From Chrysopilus asiliformis (lineage: Eukaryota > Arthropoda > Insecta > Diptera > Rhagionidae), in assembly GCA_964034945.1 (NCBI GenBank), contig OZ035962.1:52322231-52386230 (forward strand): 64,000 bases of DNA. The letters run 5' to 3'. This document shows, in pieces, positions 1 to 9,151 of the stretch (the first letter of the stretch is position 1; each line of letters opens with the position of its first letter). The notes beneath the pieces were generated by a model. The model ran no database searches, had not been told where the DNA came from, and saw only the letters and a program-made list of their open reading frames with translations. A program made the position numbers and the translations under genes.

Positions 1-197
1 TTGGATACAAAGTGTTTTGATAAAAATTACAAAATAAGCTAACCACAAGCTGAATGAAAAGTGTTTTGATAAAATTAGGTGATAAGAATTTTTTATATAA
101 TGAAAAATTGAATCAATAAAAAAATTTTATAATGTGTTTTTTAAATTTTTTATTTCACGTTTTTTCAAACCCTAATTAGTACATCATCAATACATTT
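1..197. other. AT-rich noncoding stretch at Polinton left side
   Basis: No coding frame is supported here. A short phrase, AGTGTTTTGATAAA, occurs twice (near 10 and 60), and a TGATAAG motif lies at 80-86. Similar TGATAAG motifs recur in other intergenic parts of this Polinton. Confidence 0.4.
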
Positions 198-572
198 TTA
201 TAATTTTTCTTCAGATTTTGCTAGAATTTCAAGTATTTCCTCCCTCAGATTGTAAACAGCTATTCTGATATTTCTGATATTAGCAGCATCTGTAGATGCT
301 ACACCATCCCCTAAATTTTTAAGAAATATTCCATCCAAACTGTATTCCTTATTTTGTATATGTTGTAATCCTGCTCCTGTATCGCCCTTGGGTCCTCGTA
401 ACCCGGTAAAGCCAATGGGACCAGATGGTCCTATCGATCCAGTAGCTCCCTGTGGTCCAATAGGGCCCGGAGGACCATTAGCTCCTTGTGGTCCAATGGG
501 GCCTGGAGGTCCACGCTCTTTTAAATTTAACGTGTTGTTGTTGAAAAATCGACCAAACTTATCCACGCTCAT
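198..572 (-). CDS. Collagen-like fibre-type protein of the Polinton
   Basis: The 124-residue product has about 45 residues of uninterrupted Gly-X-Y repeats ([10 protein letters not shown] type, residues 21-66). A non-collagen C-terminal part follows, with a [14 protein letters not shown] stretch that resembles the trimerising linkers of phage tail fibres. The chain should form a trimeric triple helix, so a role as a surface fibre or spike of the virus-like particle is likely, but this is inference. It lies 20 bp downstream of the DUF8207-type gene on the same strand, consistent with late structural genes. No signal peptide or membrane segment is seen. A host collagen is unlikely, given its small size and single-exon form. 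Confidence 0.7.
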   Translation of the reverse strand: MSVDKFGRFFNNNTLNLKERGPPGPIGPQGANGPPGPIGPQGATGSIGPSGPIGFTGLRGPKGDTGAGLQHIQNKEYSLDGIFLKNLGDGVASTDAANIRNIRIAVYNLREEILEILAKSEEKL

Positions 573-592
573 ATTTGAAGTGATGAAATTTT

Positions 593-1522
593 TTACAAAA
601 ATGGATTTTTATATGATGAAATAATGTTCGCTTCCTTCAACTCTTCGAGAATCGAAATTATCTCATTGTTGTGATTATTATGACCGGCTTGTTGTGAACC
701 ATAGAGCAAACGTAGCCTATCTACCAATTCATTAGGATCGTCCCAATGAACATAATCTATGTTTGATGACGGTATATTCATAAAAATCATGTTTTTTGCC
801 CTTGAGTATGGTTTTTTAATACCACTACCGAGTTTTTGAACTTTTCTGCTAGATTTAAATTTTTTTATAATATCTCTATATTTTATGCTATTATTTCCCT
901 GAATTTGACTATTTTTATCATAGTTTCGTCGGTGTGCACTCGTTTCCTCTACAATTTCATTATATTTTTCTAAATCGTCTTTTGTATATACTTCATCGGA
1001 GGGATACTTTTTAAACATCAACTGATATAACCCTTCAGTAGCGTTATACTTTTTCCCATTGATTATGATATTTTGAGATGAATCTGTAGTAACTATAGCA
1101 TTTCCAATTTTCCAGTCACTGCCACTTTTGCGTACACCATACTTTGTATCCAGACTATGTGCCTCAGGATTCTTGTGATATTCAAAATATCGTGATAAAC
1201 TTGGACTGCTTGGTGTATGGGGTATATTTAGCTCATTATATGTTTGATTAGAAATATCTTCATCGTCAAACAAAAGTTCTCGTTTTACATGGTTTGAAAT
1301 TGAAGGTGTTGATTTGTTTTTGCTTTCAGATGTGGTTTCATGATCAATTTTTTCATCTTTTATCGTCTCGATTTTGGTTAGCTTTTTCAGCGGTTCTGAT
1401 ATTGTTTTAAAGGTATCCTCAAGTTCTGTATCTAAAGCGATTCTACCGCTTTTAAGAGCGTTATATTTCTGGCGTATGTTTTTACGTGCCTGAATTAATT
1501 CCTTTACAACCTTTTTATCCAT
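593..1522 (-). CDS. Polinton-associated protein, DUF8207-type C-terminal domain
   Basis: The 309-residue protein starts with a charged, probably helical segment (residues 1-60). A low-complexity middle follows, then a C-terminal domain with the phrase [17 protein letters not shown] and a [11 protein letters not shown] stretch (about 255-305). I recall that phrase from the DUF8207 family found in animal Polinton-like elements, but could not search for it. An in-frame TGA three codons upstream fixes the start. It sits between the ATPase and fibre genes on the same strand. The function is unknown; a structural or assembly role is only a guess from position. Confidence 0.65.
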   Translation of the reverse strand: MDKKVVKELIQARKNIRQKYNALKSGRIALDTELEDTFKTISEPLKKLTKIETIKDEKIDHETTSESKNKSTPSISNHVKRELLFDDEDISNQTYNELNIPHTPSSPSLSRYFEYHKNPEAHSLDTKYGVRKSGSDWKIGNAIVTTDSSQNIIINGKKYNATEGLYQLMFKKYPSDEVYTKDDLEKYNEIVEETSAHRRNYDKNSQIQGNNSIKYRDIIKKFKSSRKVQKLGSGIKKPYSRAKNMIFMNIPSSNIDYVHWDDPNELVDRLRLLYGSQQAGHNNHNNEIISILEELKEANIISSYKNPFL

Positions 1523-1544
1523 TATATATCAAGCTGAAGATAGG

Positions 1545-1672
1545 TCTATTGGTAATGAGAGGTCTGTTATGGAAGACAGGTCTGTCGGTAATGAGAGGTC
1601 TGTTATGGAAGACAGGTCTGTCGGTAATGAGAGGTCTGTTATGGAAGACAGGTCTATTATGGAGGGCAGATC
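1545..1672. repeat. 36-bp tandem repeat, 3.5 copies, between two Polinton genes
   Basis: Three near-identical 36-bp units (core GGTAATGAGAGGTCTGTTAT) plus a partial fourth lie between the stop of the ATPase gene and the start of the DUF8207-type gene. Each unit contains AGGTCTGT twice in slightly different form. The array is open on the plus strand, but that reading has no independent support. It could be a promoter-region minisatellite. Confidence 0.8.
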
Positions 1673-1693
1673 TGATGATTCCATTAACTCATT

Positions 1694-2377
1694 TTATAAT
1701 TCTATGTAGGTATCGAAACCTTTTCTATAATGCCCTTGATTTATGGAGCTGTCTTTATCAATTACTAAAAATCCATATGCTTCCTTCCAGCACTCTCTAC
1801 ATAACTTCCGAAAGTCATCAAAACTCATATCTGTGTTTACATGATCGTTATAAATGTGTTTCAAATTTAAATCATCCTGTTTAAACACAATAAGAAGATT
1901 GGCATTATCTCTTATTAAATGCTTCGGTATTCGAGTGTATGTTTGACAAAGATAAAAACTATCAACATCAAAATGTCGACCCATACAAAAATATTCTCTC
2001 ATGTTATTTTGTTTCTCACAGGCAACATCATCAAAGATGAATACCGAATTTGGTTTAGCTTGTTTGGCTGGAATGACTTCAGCATTGTTTGTAAATGTGA
2101 AATAACCTATTTCATGAATACATTTCACAATTTGATGTAATTTTTTATATTTCGGTTGATGTATAGATTTAGAGTAAATATATATATTTTGGAATCTCAA
2201 TCCGTTTTCGTGTACTAACAAACTTATCATAACATTGGTTTTGCCACAATTCGAAGGTCCTACTATTAAACACCTTATACTGTTTGGTAACAAAGGCCCA
2301 TGTTTCGTTCTATCCATTGATTTCACATCATCAACATTACTAATCGGTAACGTTGTTTCTTGCTTAATGAAACGCAT
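1694..2377 (-). CDS. FtsK/HerA-type genome packaging ATPase (A32-like)
   Basis: The 227-residue protein has a Walker A motif, GPSNCGKT, at residues 41-48 and a Walker B motif, VFIFDDV, near 112-118. A CQTY stretch near 145 fits the sensor region. This is the compact packaging ATPase typical of Polintons and of the A32 group, which pumps the linear DNA into a capsid using ATP. The length matches the family. It is divergent in orientation to the capsid gene and co-directional with the DUF8207-type and fibre genes. It is uninterrupted, unlike the minor capsid gene. Confidence 0.9.
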   Translation of the reverse strand: MRFIKQETTLPISNVDDVKSMDRTKHGPLLPNSIRCLIVGPSNCGKTNVMISLLVHENGLRFQNIYIYSKSIHQPKYKKLHQIVKCIHEIGYFTFTNNAEVIPAKQAKPNSVFIFDDVACEKQNNMREYFCMGRHFDVDSFYLCQTYTRIPKHLIRDNANLLIVFKQDDLNLKHIYNDHVNTDMSFDDFRKLCRECWKEAYGFLVIDKDSSINQGHYRKGFDTYIEL

Positions 2378-2502
2378 CGCACTACTGAATAGATATATAA
2401 ATAGAATAATTTATATCATTATATGCATTCGTTTTCTTAACATTAACAAAGTTACATTAATTTATTATGGGGTTGTTTTCATATATTTATTTTTTATTAT
2501 TT

Positions 2503-3007
2503 AAAAAAAACTTTTTAAAAAAAAGTAAAAAAAACCGACTTAAAAATGCACTAAAAAGGAAAAAATAATTTTTTTGGAAGTTGGTGCCAAAATAGAAACT
2601 TAAAGAGGACTTCTATTCATATTTCTTGAGTGTTACAAATAATTTTATTGTAACAAGAATTGTTAAGACAATCAAAAGCTTTTTACAGTTGTCGAGTACT
2701 TTTATGTACAATAGACTCGCGGTTAAAATATCACAATGACTATAATTTTTACATCCCGCGTTTCGTTTAATGCATTGCAAATATTCGATGTGATAAAAAT
2801 AAATTTTTTATAGTGACAAGAATCGATATTCAAAATTTGGGGAATATAAAACCCATTCAATATGTATTTTAATACTTTTAGATTGTACAATAAAAGAGAG
2901 CAAATTGTTTGTTTCTATTTTGGCACCAACTTCCAAAAAAATTATTTTTTCCTTTTTAGTGCATTTTTAAGTCGGTTTTTTTTTACTTTTTTTTAAAAAG
3001 TTTTTTA
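2503..3007. mobile_element. Foldback/MITE-type element with ~97-bp inverted arms
   Basis: The arms at 2503-2599 and 2911-3007 are nearly perfect inverse complements. They include AATGCACTAAAAAGG, GGAAGTTGGTGCC and AACCGACTT stretches. The 310-bp centre is AT-rich and has no reading frame. It lies directly upstream of the ATPase gene. The AATGCACTAAAAAG phrase recurs in the palindromic element at 38.1-38.3 kb, so the two are probably related. Target duplication could not be settled because both flanks are T-rich. Confidence 0.8.
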
Positions 3008-3187
3008 TTTTATAATTTTTAGTTTTATATAGATATATTTAATGTTAGGAAATGGGTAGAGCAAAACTTTGATCGTTCCAAACAGCGAATTTTTAGGGAT
3101 GGCAACAGTAAGTTGTAAACTAAATTTTAGAGGTCGACAGCAAAAATTTTGGGGGTCGTCACCAACATTTTTTAGATCAACAGAAAC

Positions 3188-3990
3188 CTTTCGTTAACCT
3201 TACAGACTTCTAAACATTAGAATTGGATTAGGCGACCCTAAAAACCCCCATATGTGTTTGTTTTTTATCTGGAAAATTTGAGGGTTGAAGGATTCGCTGC
3301 CCCCCAAAATATACGCATAAAAATTTTCAGACCGATCGGACCATCCGATTAGGGGACAGGGGAGGGGTTAAGAAGCGAAAGGGGTAGGGGAAAATAGATA
3401 AGGGGAAAACACTAGCCGTCCCCCAAAATGTGAGCATACAAATTTTCAGATCGATCGGACCATCCGATTGGGAGTTGATAGGGGAGGGGTTAAGAAGCGA
3501 AAGGGGTAGGGGAAAATAGATAAGGGGAAAACACTAGCCGTCCCCCAAAAAGGTACGCATACAAATTTTCAGACCGATCGGACCATCCGATTGGGAGTTG
3601 ACAGGGGAGGGGTTAAGAAGCGAAAGGGGTAGGGGAAAATAGATAAGGGGAAAACACTAGCCGTCCCCCAAAATGTACGCATACAAATTTTCAGATCGAT
3701 CGGACCATCCGATTGGGAGTTGACAGGGGAGGGGTTAAGAAGCGAAAGGGGTAGGGGAAAATAGATAAGGGGAAAACACTAGCCGTCCCCCAAAATGTAC
3801 GCATACAAATTTTCAGATCGATCGGACCATCCGATTGGGAGTTGACAGGGGAGGGGTTAAGAAGCGAAAGGGGTAGGGGAAAATAGATAAGGGGAAAACA
3901 CTAGCCGTCCCCCAAAATGTACGCATACAAATTTTCAGATCGATCGGACCATCCGATTGGGAGTTGACAGGGGAGGGGAAGGCCGGGAAA
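3188..3990. repeat. Tandem array, 121-122 bp period, plus one diverged satellite monomer
   Basis: From about 3298 to 3975 there are nearly six units starting around the phrase CCGTCCCCCAAAA (at 3416, 3538, 3661, 3783, 3905). Each contains CGATCGGACCATCCGATT and a G-rich AAGGGGTAGGGGAAAA tract. Immediately upstream (3188-3290) is a diverged unit of another family, with GCGACCCTAAAAACCCCC and CTGGAAAATTTG. That family forms arrays at 15.1, 38.4 and 61-64 kb. Confidence 0.85.
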
Positions 3991-4337
3991 CGTCGGAGAG
4001 AGGGGAAATTAAAATGGGACCAACTAGGGAGTGAACTCTGTCATCCACCAACGTTTTAACAAAATCCATGCAACGGCACCCAAGTACTGCGCGAACATAC
4101 AGATATAAAATAAATAAATAAAGTTGGACCAAAACGAATTGATAACCTCCTCCTTTTTTGGAAGTCGGTTAAAAAGAAGAAAACAAACGATAAAAAAAAA
4201 TTTGAGAGATATTATGTTTGTAATTGCGGAAGAATTGTTAATGTACATTATGATACAAATTAACAATTACCATCTATAAATACTGGATATTTATAGCTTG
4301 ATGGTCATTCCCAATATATCTTTTGATAGAGTAACAA
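3991..4337. other. Transposon-like spacer without genes
   Basis: No supported coding frame. A CCTCCTCCTTTTTTGGAAGTCGG phrase (shown in part; 4145-4168) resembles dispersed insect element ends and parallels the GACTT/GGAAGTTGG phrases of the 2503-3007 element. The rest is AT-rich sequence leading into the original start of the minor capsid gene. Confidence 0.4.
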
Positions 4338-4383
4338 ATGATAAACTATTCTCATAGTAGGTCGAAAAACAAGTGCGCGAGAA
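4338..4383 (+). pseudogene. 5' end of the minor capsid gene, cut off by a hAT insertion
   Basis: An ATG at 4338 opens a frame that runs to the insertion point of the hAT element. The same frame resumes on the far side at 7703 once one copy of the 8-bp target duplication is discounted. An in-frame TAA just upstream supports 4338 as the original start. Only about 15 codons lie on this side. This is seen from frame continuity and the duplication, not from homology. Confidence 0.7.
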
Positions 4384-4466
4384 CAGGGCCGTACCGACTG
4401 GGGGGGGATGGGGGGGGAGGCTCCCCCCCCCCAATAAGTCTTCAGTTGGGAATTTGACCTTTAGAA

Positions 4467-4569
4467 GTTGGGAAATCTCACTTCTTAACACTAGATTGCC
4501 CAAGGAAGTCAAGCAGTCAAGATGACTTGCTTGAACAATCTAGTGTTAAAGATGTGAGATTTCCCAAGT
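4467..4569. repeat. Short inverted repeat inside the outer hAT element
   Basis: GGGAAATCTCACTTCTTAAC near 4470 is matched by its inverse GTTAAAGATGTGAGATTTCCC near 4543 (both quoted in part), with CTAGATTG/CAATCTAG at the inner ends. It could form a hairpin with a loop of about 35 nt. It is probably a subterminal structure of the hAT. Confidence 0.6.
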
Positions 4570-5155
4570 TGGGAAATCTCTTTAGTTGATTTTCCAAAAT
4601 CCCAACTTGTCTTTTTCTACCTCATATTTTCTATTAGTGAACATACGCCTGTTTTATGACTTGTTTCTTTTTTACACATACCATTCTGCTTTGGCAACAG
4701 CGTCACAGCGAGTTGGGAGAGAATGAATAAAAGGCTTTGAAAGAGTAGACACTCGACCGTGGGAGGAGTATAATGTTCTCATCAGTTTATGGCACAGAAC
4801 TATATAACATAGAACAACTGTCACCATACAAAGCTCTGCTGAAAAATTGTCCCTCTTTATCATAGTTAAACGCATCCACTGAACTGTATAATCTCGCGAA
4901 ATTCAAATTTCGTCTGCCGCGAAAATCAAATTTCACAAGTTTGAGACTAACTTTAGGCGCCAACACCATTCCTAAAGTCTATTTTCCTTTGATAGCTCAC
5001 GGTTTAAACGAGATGACTATATTTATTTTCATACGGTTATCTCGCTCTTACTTAACTCGTTTTGATCCATTGAACTGTATTGAAATGGGACCATTTGAGA
5101 CAGCAAATCGAGCGATCTGGTATATTCGTGCTGAAACGGTGAGTTTTGAAAATAT

Positions 5156-5836
5156 CGGCCCGATTCCAGAATCCGTCGTAGCTTTATTACGAAGAACTAA
5201 CTACGTTACGAATACGAAGAAATCAGTATTCCACGATCCGAACGGAATTGAACTTAGTGGTGCCTGATTAAAATCTAATTTCGAAAAATAAATGTCTTTG
5301 TAAAAAGCTTTCTATGCAAAACTCATAAGGAATAGATTTCTGACATGGAATAGTTTCGTGAAAAATGTAACTTTCTTGACTTAAAACGAAAATTGTTATT
5401 AATAATGGATTCTGCAGCGTTTGCAACTTTGTGTCTGGAAGAAGATTTATCGAAGTGAAGGACTTTAATAGTGGAATGAAAACGACAACAAATAACGGAT
5501 ACTTAGGAATACTCACATTGCTCTTTTTTCTAAAATATTTCCTCTTAATGTGTTAAAAGTTACACTAATACTAAATAAACAAATAAAAATGTTAAAATTG
5601 CTGTTTGTTGTACAATTCAGGCCATATATTGAGCTAAAATCATAAGAAAATGAAGTTACGAAGCAAAAATTTTTCGTAGGTTTAGCTGTCAAAAGATCGA
5701 TTGCGTCGGATTCTATGATACCAGATATTCCGATTCGTAATGTTTTCGAAATTAATTTAATTCCTTCGGATCGTGGAATACCATCTTCACGAATTCTCCG
5801 AAAATCGTAGCTACGACGGATCCTGGAATAGGGCCG
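5156..5836. mobile_element. Small TIR element nested in the outer hAT
   Basis: The left end, CGGCCCGATTCCAGAATCC, continues into GTCGTAGC and matches the inverted right end, which contains GGATCCTGGAATAGGGCCG preceded by GCTACGAC. Further matches run inward (CACGATCCGAA and ACGAATTC types). No transposase is visible and the interior is AT-rich. The target duplication is unclear. The exact outer boundary is uncertain by a few bases. Confidence 0.65.
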
Positions 5837-5884
5837 TATATGTGTAATTGTTTTACCATCGGTGTTCGGATTTTTTAAACAAAT

Positions 5885-7414
5885 GAATAGCTACGAATGA
5901 GCAGGGATTGAAAAAGCAAAGCAAATCAGCAAACAGCAAGCTAAAATTTGCTTTGCTTTGCTGTGACGGAGAAATGCTGTGCTTAAAAAATGCTGTGCTT
6001 ATTTTCAGTGCTGTGCTGAGAATCGAAAATTTTTATTGCTTTGCTTTTTGTACTTCGTTCTGCTGTGCTTAAGCAGTGCTGAAATTTGCTTAAGCAATGC
6101 TTAAGCAATTTTGATTTCTTTTCGTTTGACTTTTTTTTAGAGCAAAATCAATTTTTTTTGGAAAATAGTACAGAGCAAAATAAAATTAGGGAGAAGATTT
6201 CTGAACAGCACATGACTTTCTTATACAACAAAAAAAATTTTTTTTTTAGGAAAATACCCTAGAGCAAAATAAAGTTAGGGAGGAAATGTCTGAACAGCAC
6301 ACGACTTTCTTATACCACAAAAAATCGATTCTTAAATATAAAAATACACTATTTTAAAGACTCGGGTTTTTTATTTGTATGAATGGGACATAGATGAACT
6401 AATTCTTTGGATTTAGAGTTAATTTGAACTATAATTATTAAAATCAATATTATTAATATCTTCGTCAACTCCACTTTGTTCAAAAAGTAGCATCGTTTCT
6501 ATCGATTGTCCTATTTTTTTTAAATTTAGTTTAACAAGTAATATGTCTTCTAAAAGATCTGGATTGTATTTTTATATTTAAGAATCGATTTTTTGTGGTA
6601 TAAGAAAGTCGTGTGCTGTTCAGAAATTTTCTCCCTAATTTTATTTTGCTCTAGGGTATTTTCCTAAAAAAAATTTTTTTTTGTTGTATAAGAAAGTCAT
6701 GTGCTGTTCAGAAATTTTCTCCCTAATTTTATTTTGCTCTAGGGTATTTTCCTGAAAAAAAATTTTTTTTTTGTATAAGAAAGTCGTGTGCTGTTCAGAA
6801 ATTTCCTCCCTAATTTTATTTTGCTCTAGGGTATTTTCCTGAAAAATTTTTTTTTTGTTGTATAAGAAAGTCATGTGCTGTTCAGGAATTTCCTCCCTAA
6901 TTTTATTTTGCTCCGTACTATTTTCCAAAACAAGAAATCGATTTTCCTGTATAAGAAACACAAAGGAAAGCAAATCAGCATTGCTTAAGCAAATTCCAGC
7001 ACTGCTTAAGCACAGCATTTCTAAGCAAATTTCACCACTGCTTAAATTTTGCTTAAGCAAATTTCAGCACAGCATTTCCCACTTGATTGCTTCGACGAAG
7101 CATGTTTTTGCTTTGCTGGTGCTTAATGCTCCTGAAGTGCTTTGCTTTAAGCAAAGCAATTTACATTTTACTCAGCACAGCAAAGCATCAGCATCAGCAC
7201 GAGAATTAAGCAAAGCAATTTAAACCCTGCGAATGAGCGCAAATTCAGCCAGCTAAAACTGGTGAAAAACGTTCTAAGGGTGACTATGGGAGACGAAAGA
7301 CTGAGTTCTTTAATGATACTACACAGCGAAAAAGACCTAACTGATACAATTGACCTTACGAAATTTGTTTCGGCATGGGCAAAGTTAAAGGAAAGACGAA
7401 TCCATGTACTATAA
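5885..7414 (+). pseudogene. hAT transposase C-terminal remnant, interrupted by a second hAT
   Basis: Coding sequence from 7232 to the stop at 7412-7414 gives the C-terminal hAT dimerisation region: an NERKFSQLKLVKN motif, then a TMGDERLSSL motif. The same frame is seen just before the second hAT insertion (5885-5901), and the two sides join across its 8-bp duplication. An in-frame stop lies upstream, so most of the transposase is lost. It belongs to the 4384-7702 element. Confidence 0.75.
5902..7229. mobile_element. Second hAT-like non-autonomous element, nested
   Basis: The termini are CAGGGATTGAAAAAG and (inverted) CAGGGTTTAAATTGC. The flanks carry an identical 8-bp duplication, CGAATGAG (5894-5901 and 7230-7237). 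The interior has many AAGCAAAGC/GCTTAAGC words near both ends and large inverted arms (about 6140-6355 against 6565-6790). The arms are built of ~97-bp tandem units containing GAACAGCAC and ACTTTCTTATAC. There is no transposase. Confidence 0.85.
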
Positions 7415-7640
7415 ATTAGATATGTACAGACTCTAGTAGAAGTCATCTTCAACGGTTATCTTTTCTCTCAAGGGTCGCATAAGATTATTAGTGTTTACCC
7501 TTTATTTAATTGTATGTGAAAAATAAAAAAAAATTACAATATGTTAACATAACCATTATTCTTTATTATAATTTCTGGTCAGAGATTCTGGGCAAGGAAA
7601 AGGAATTTTTATTAGGTACATCCTAGTTAGGAAAAATCAG

Positions 7641-8492
7641 ATGTTCGAGTTGGGAAAATTGAGATGTCTCCCCCCCAATCCAGAGCCTTCGATACGGCCC
7701 TGCGCGAGAAAACGTTATATCGGAAAAGGTCTAATTAATTCTCTCATTAATAAATTACCTTTCGAGCTCCACTTGCCAGGATATCAATATTGTGGGCCGG
7801 GTACAAAGTTGCAAAAACGATTAGCTAGAGGGGATCAAGGAATCAACGATCTAGACAAAGCTTGTAAAGAACACGATATCGAATATTCTAAAAATAAGGA
7901 TACAATAAATCGAAATATCGCTGATAGAGTGTTGGCGGAAAAGGCTTGGCGGAGAGTAATAGCTACAGATTCTAGTTTGGGTGAAAAGACTAACGCATTA
8001 CTCGTAACGAATCTCATGAAAGCTAAAAGTAAATTCGGAATGGGTCTTAAGAGGAAATCTAAAAAGAAACGCGGCGGAAAGGTGAACTGGTTCCGTAAGG
8101 CAGTGAATAACGCGAGAGCAACGCTGAAGAATCACACCCCGAAAAATTTACAAGATGCAATCAAAGTGGGCCTAATAGCAGCAAGGAAAATAATAAAGTC
8201 GAGGAAGAAATCCATAACAACACCAAGAATTATCCCCATTCCCAAAACTGGCGGAATAGTACCATTTCTGATACCTCTCTTCGCCGGACTATCAGCTCTG
8301 GGTGCATTATCGGGTGGTGCTGCAGGTATAGCTAAAGCGGTAAACAGTGCGTCATCTGCTAAAAAACAATTGGAGGAAGCAAATCGTCATAATAAAACCA
8401 TGGAGGCAATAGCTCTTGGAAAGGGTCTACGTCTTCAACCGTTTCGAAAAGGTCTTGGTCTATACTTGGAACGATCGACAAAAAACTTTTAA
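7641..8492 (+). CDS. Minor capsid protein with parvovirus-type phospholipase A2 domain
   Basis: The present open frame (283 residues) begins inside the hAT terminus. The genuine part starts at 7703 and its original start is at 4338. The PLA2 domain has a calcium-loop YCGPGT motif and a catalytic KEHDIEYS (His-Asp) motif (residues about 50-75). A basic stretch follows (KRKSKKKRGGK, near 135). Next is a hydrophobic glycine-rich segment (about 205-230), and the protein ends in a GLRLQPFRKGLGLYL tail. Such proteins in adintovirus-like elements are thought to breach endosomal membranes. A perfectly phased A AAA AAC heptamer sits two codons before the stop. Confidence 0.82.
   Translation: MFELGKLRCLPPNPEPSIRPCARKRYIGKGLINSLINKLPFELHLPGYQYCGPGTKLQKRLARGDQGINDLDKACKEHDIEYSKNKDTINRNIADRVLAEKAWRRVIATDSSLGEKTNALLVTNLMKAKSKFGMGLKRKSKKKRGGKVNWFRKAVNNARATLKNHTPKNLQDAIKVGLIAARKIIKSRKKSITTPRIIPIPKTGGIVPFLIPLFAGLSALGALSGGAAGIAKAVNSASSAKKQLEEANRHNKTMEAIALGKGLRLQPFRKGLGLYLERSTKNF
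8480..8486 (+). promoter_or_regulatory. Candidate -1 ribosomal frameshift site, A AAA AAC
   Basis: In the minor capsid frame the codons read ACA AAA AAC TTT TAA. The heptamer AAAAAAC at 8480-8486 is thus in the X XXY YYZ phase needed for -1 slippage. Slipping enters the protease frame, which is open past this point and lacks an upstream ATG. No strong downstream hairpin was obvious by eye. Confidence 0.55.
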
Positions 8493-8929
8493 GTGGGCTA
8501 CCTAACAGAGCATTAAATGAACTTGACCTAAAAAAGTATGCAAAACATTTACCACATTTTCGAGGTGTCTTTATGCTGGATACTCTACCTAAGATACCTC
8601 GTAAAAATGAATGTGGTATTGTGAACTTGGATAATTCTGAGGGTCCGGGGACGCATTGGGTAGCCTATAACAAGATGAACAACAATTCGATTTACTTTGA
8701 TAGTTTCGGAAACCTTCAACCACCAATACAAATTAGGAAATACTTAAAAGGAAATGTACAATACAATTACAAATCTTTCCAAAATTATAATTCAATTAAC
8801 TGCGGTCATTTATGCCTTAAATTTTTATATGATGTAAATTATAAGTTCTATTCGACTTTTATATTAGGGAAATTTAGAAAAATAAAACCGCAGAATATCT
8901 TACCAAGTATTGCTAAAATTTCAATGTGA
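8486..8929 (+). CDS. Adenovirus-type cysteine protease (maturation protease)
   Basis: The triad is visible: His in GTHWVAY, Asp in YFDSFGN and Cys in NCGHLCLKFL. It should cleave capsid precursors during particle maturation. The first ATG is at 8573, but the frame is open back through the end of the minor capsid gene. The stretch 8486-8572 also looks like protease (SGLPNRALNELDLKKYAK). Starting at 8573 would remove it. The protease frame is -1 relative to the capsid frame, and a slippery heptamer lies at the junction. I therefore infer expression as a capsid-protease fusion. A lost ATG or an indel is the alternative. Confidence 0.82.
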   Translation, partial: LLSGLPNRALNELDLKKYAKHLPHFRGVFMLDTLPKIPRKNECGIVNLDNSEGPGTHWVAYNKMNNNSIYFDSFGNLQPPIQIRKYLKGNVQYNYKSFQNYNSINCGHLCLKFLYDVNYKFYSTFILGKFRKIKPQNILPSIAKISM

Positions 8930-9151
8930 AAAATAGCAATTAATTTTCAAATGAAAATTTACGGTTTAGAATTTTTTATATTCATAAAGAAAGATGTATT
9001 TGATAAGAACCTCACCAAGTGTTGATAAAATTTCAATGTGCAAAACAACAATTAATTTTCAGAAAAAAAACAACAATTAATGTTTTAGTTTTTTGTATTA
9101 TTGTTTATAAAGATTCATTAATTTTATAATGTATCCAAATCATATTTATTT
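8930..9151. other. Convergent spacer between protease and polymerase, with a diverged duplication
   Basis: AT-rich. A segment near 8906-8955 (AAAATTTCAATGTG core, then CAATTAATTTTCA) is repeated at 9020-9070 in diverged form. The stops of the convergent genes flank it, so shared 3' ends are likely. A TGATAAG motif lies at 9001-9008. Confidence 0.5.

Larger units (their letters stand above)
4384..7702. mobile_element. hAT-family element inserted in the minor capsid gene
   Basis: The termini are CAGGGCCGTA (left) and TACGGCCCTG (right), in the usual hAT style. An identical 8-bp target duplication, CGCGAGAA, flanks it at 4376-4383 and 7703-7710. G-runs (left) and C-runs (right) follow the termini. 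The body holds a C-terminal remnant of a hAT transposase (5885-5901 and 7230-7414), a TIR element (about 5156-5836) and a second nested hAT (5902-7229). No full transposase remains, so it is non-autonomous now. Confidence 0.88.

Noticed and set aside
388..624. Proline/glycine-rich plus-strand frame opposite the collagen-like gene
   Set aside because: It is the antisense shadow of Gly-X-Y codons; the minus-strand frame has the sensible non-collagen C terminus.
1486..1884. Plus-strand frame with repeated GLSVMRGLLWKT units
   Set aside because: The repeats come from the 36-bp minisatellite, and the frame runs antisense into the ATPase gene.
3298..3990. Possible CRISPR-like array
   Set aside because: Units are full tandem copies with no distinct spacers, and the context is an animal-type genome.
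4941..5516. Frames of 80-108 codons in the outer hAT element
   Set aside because: They overlap the termini of a small TIR element and show no protein motif.
6641..7223. Frames with repeated EQNKIREEISEQH-type units
   Set aside because: They follow the ~97-bp tandem units and inverted arms of the nested hAT; no start or domain supports a gene.
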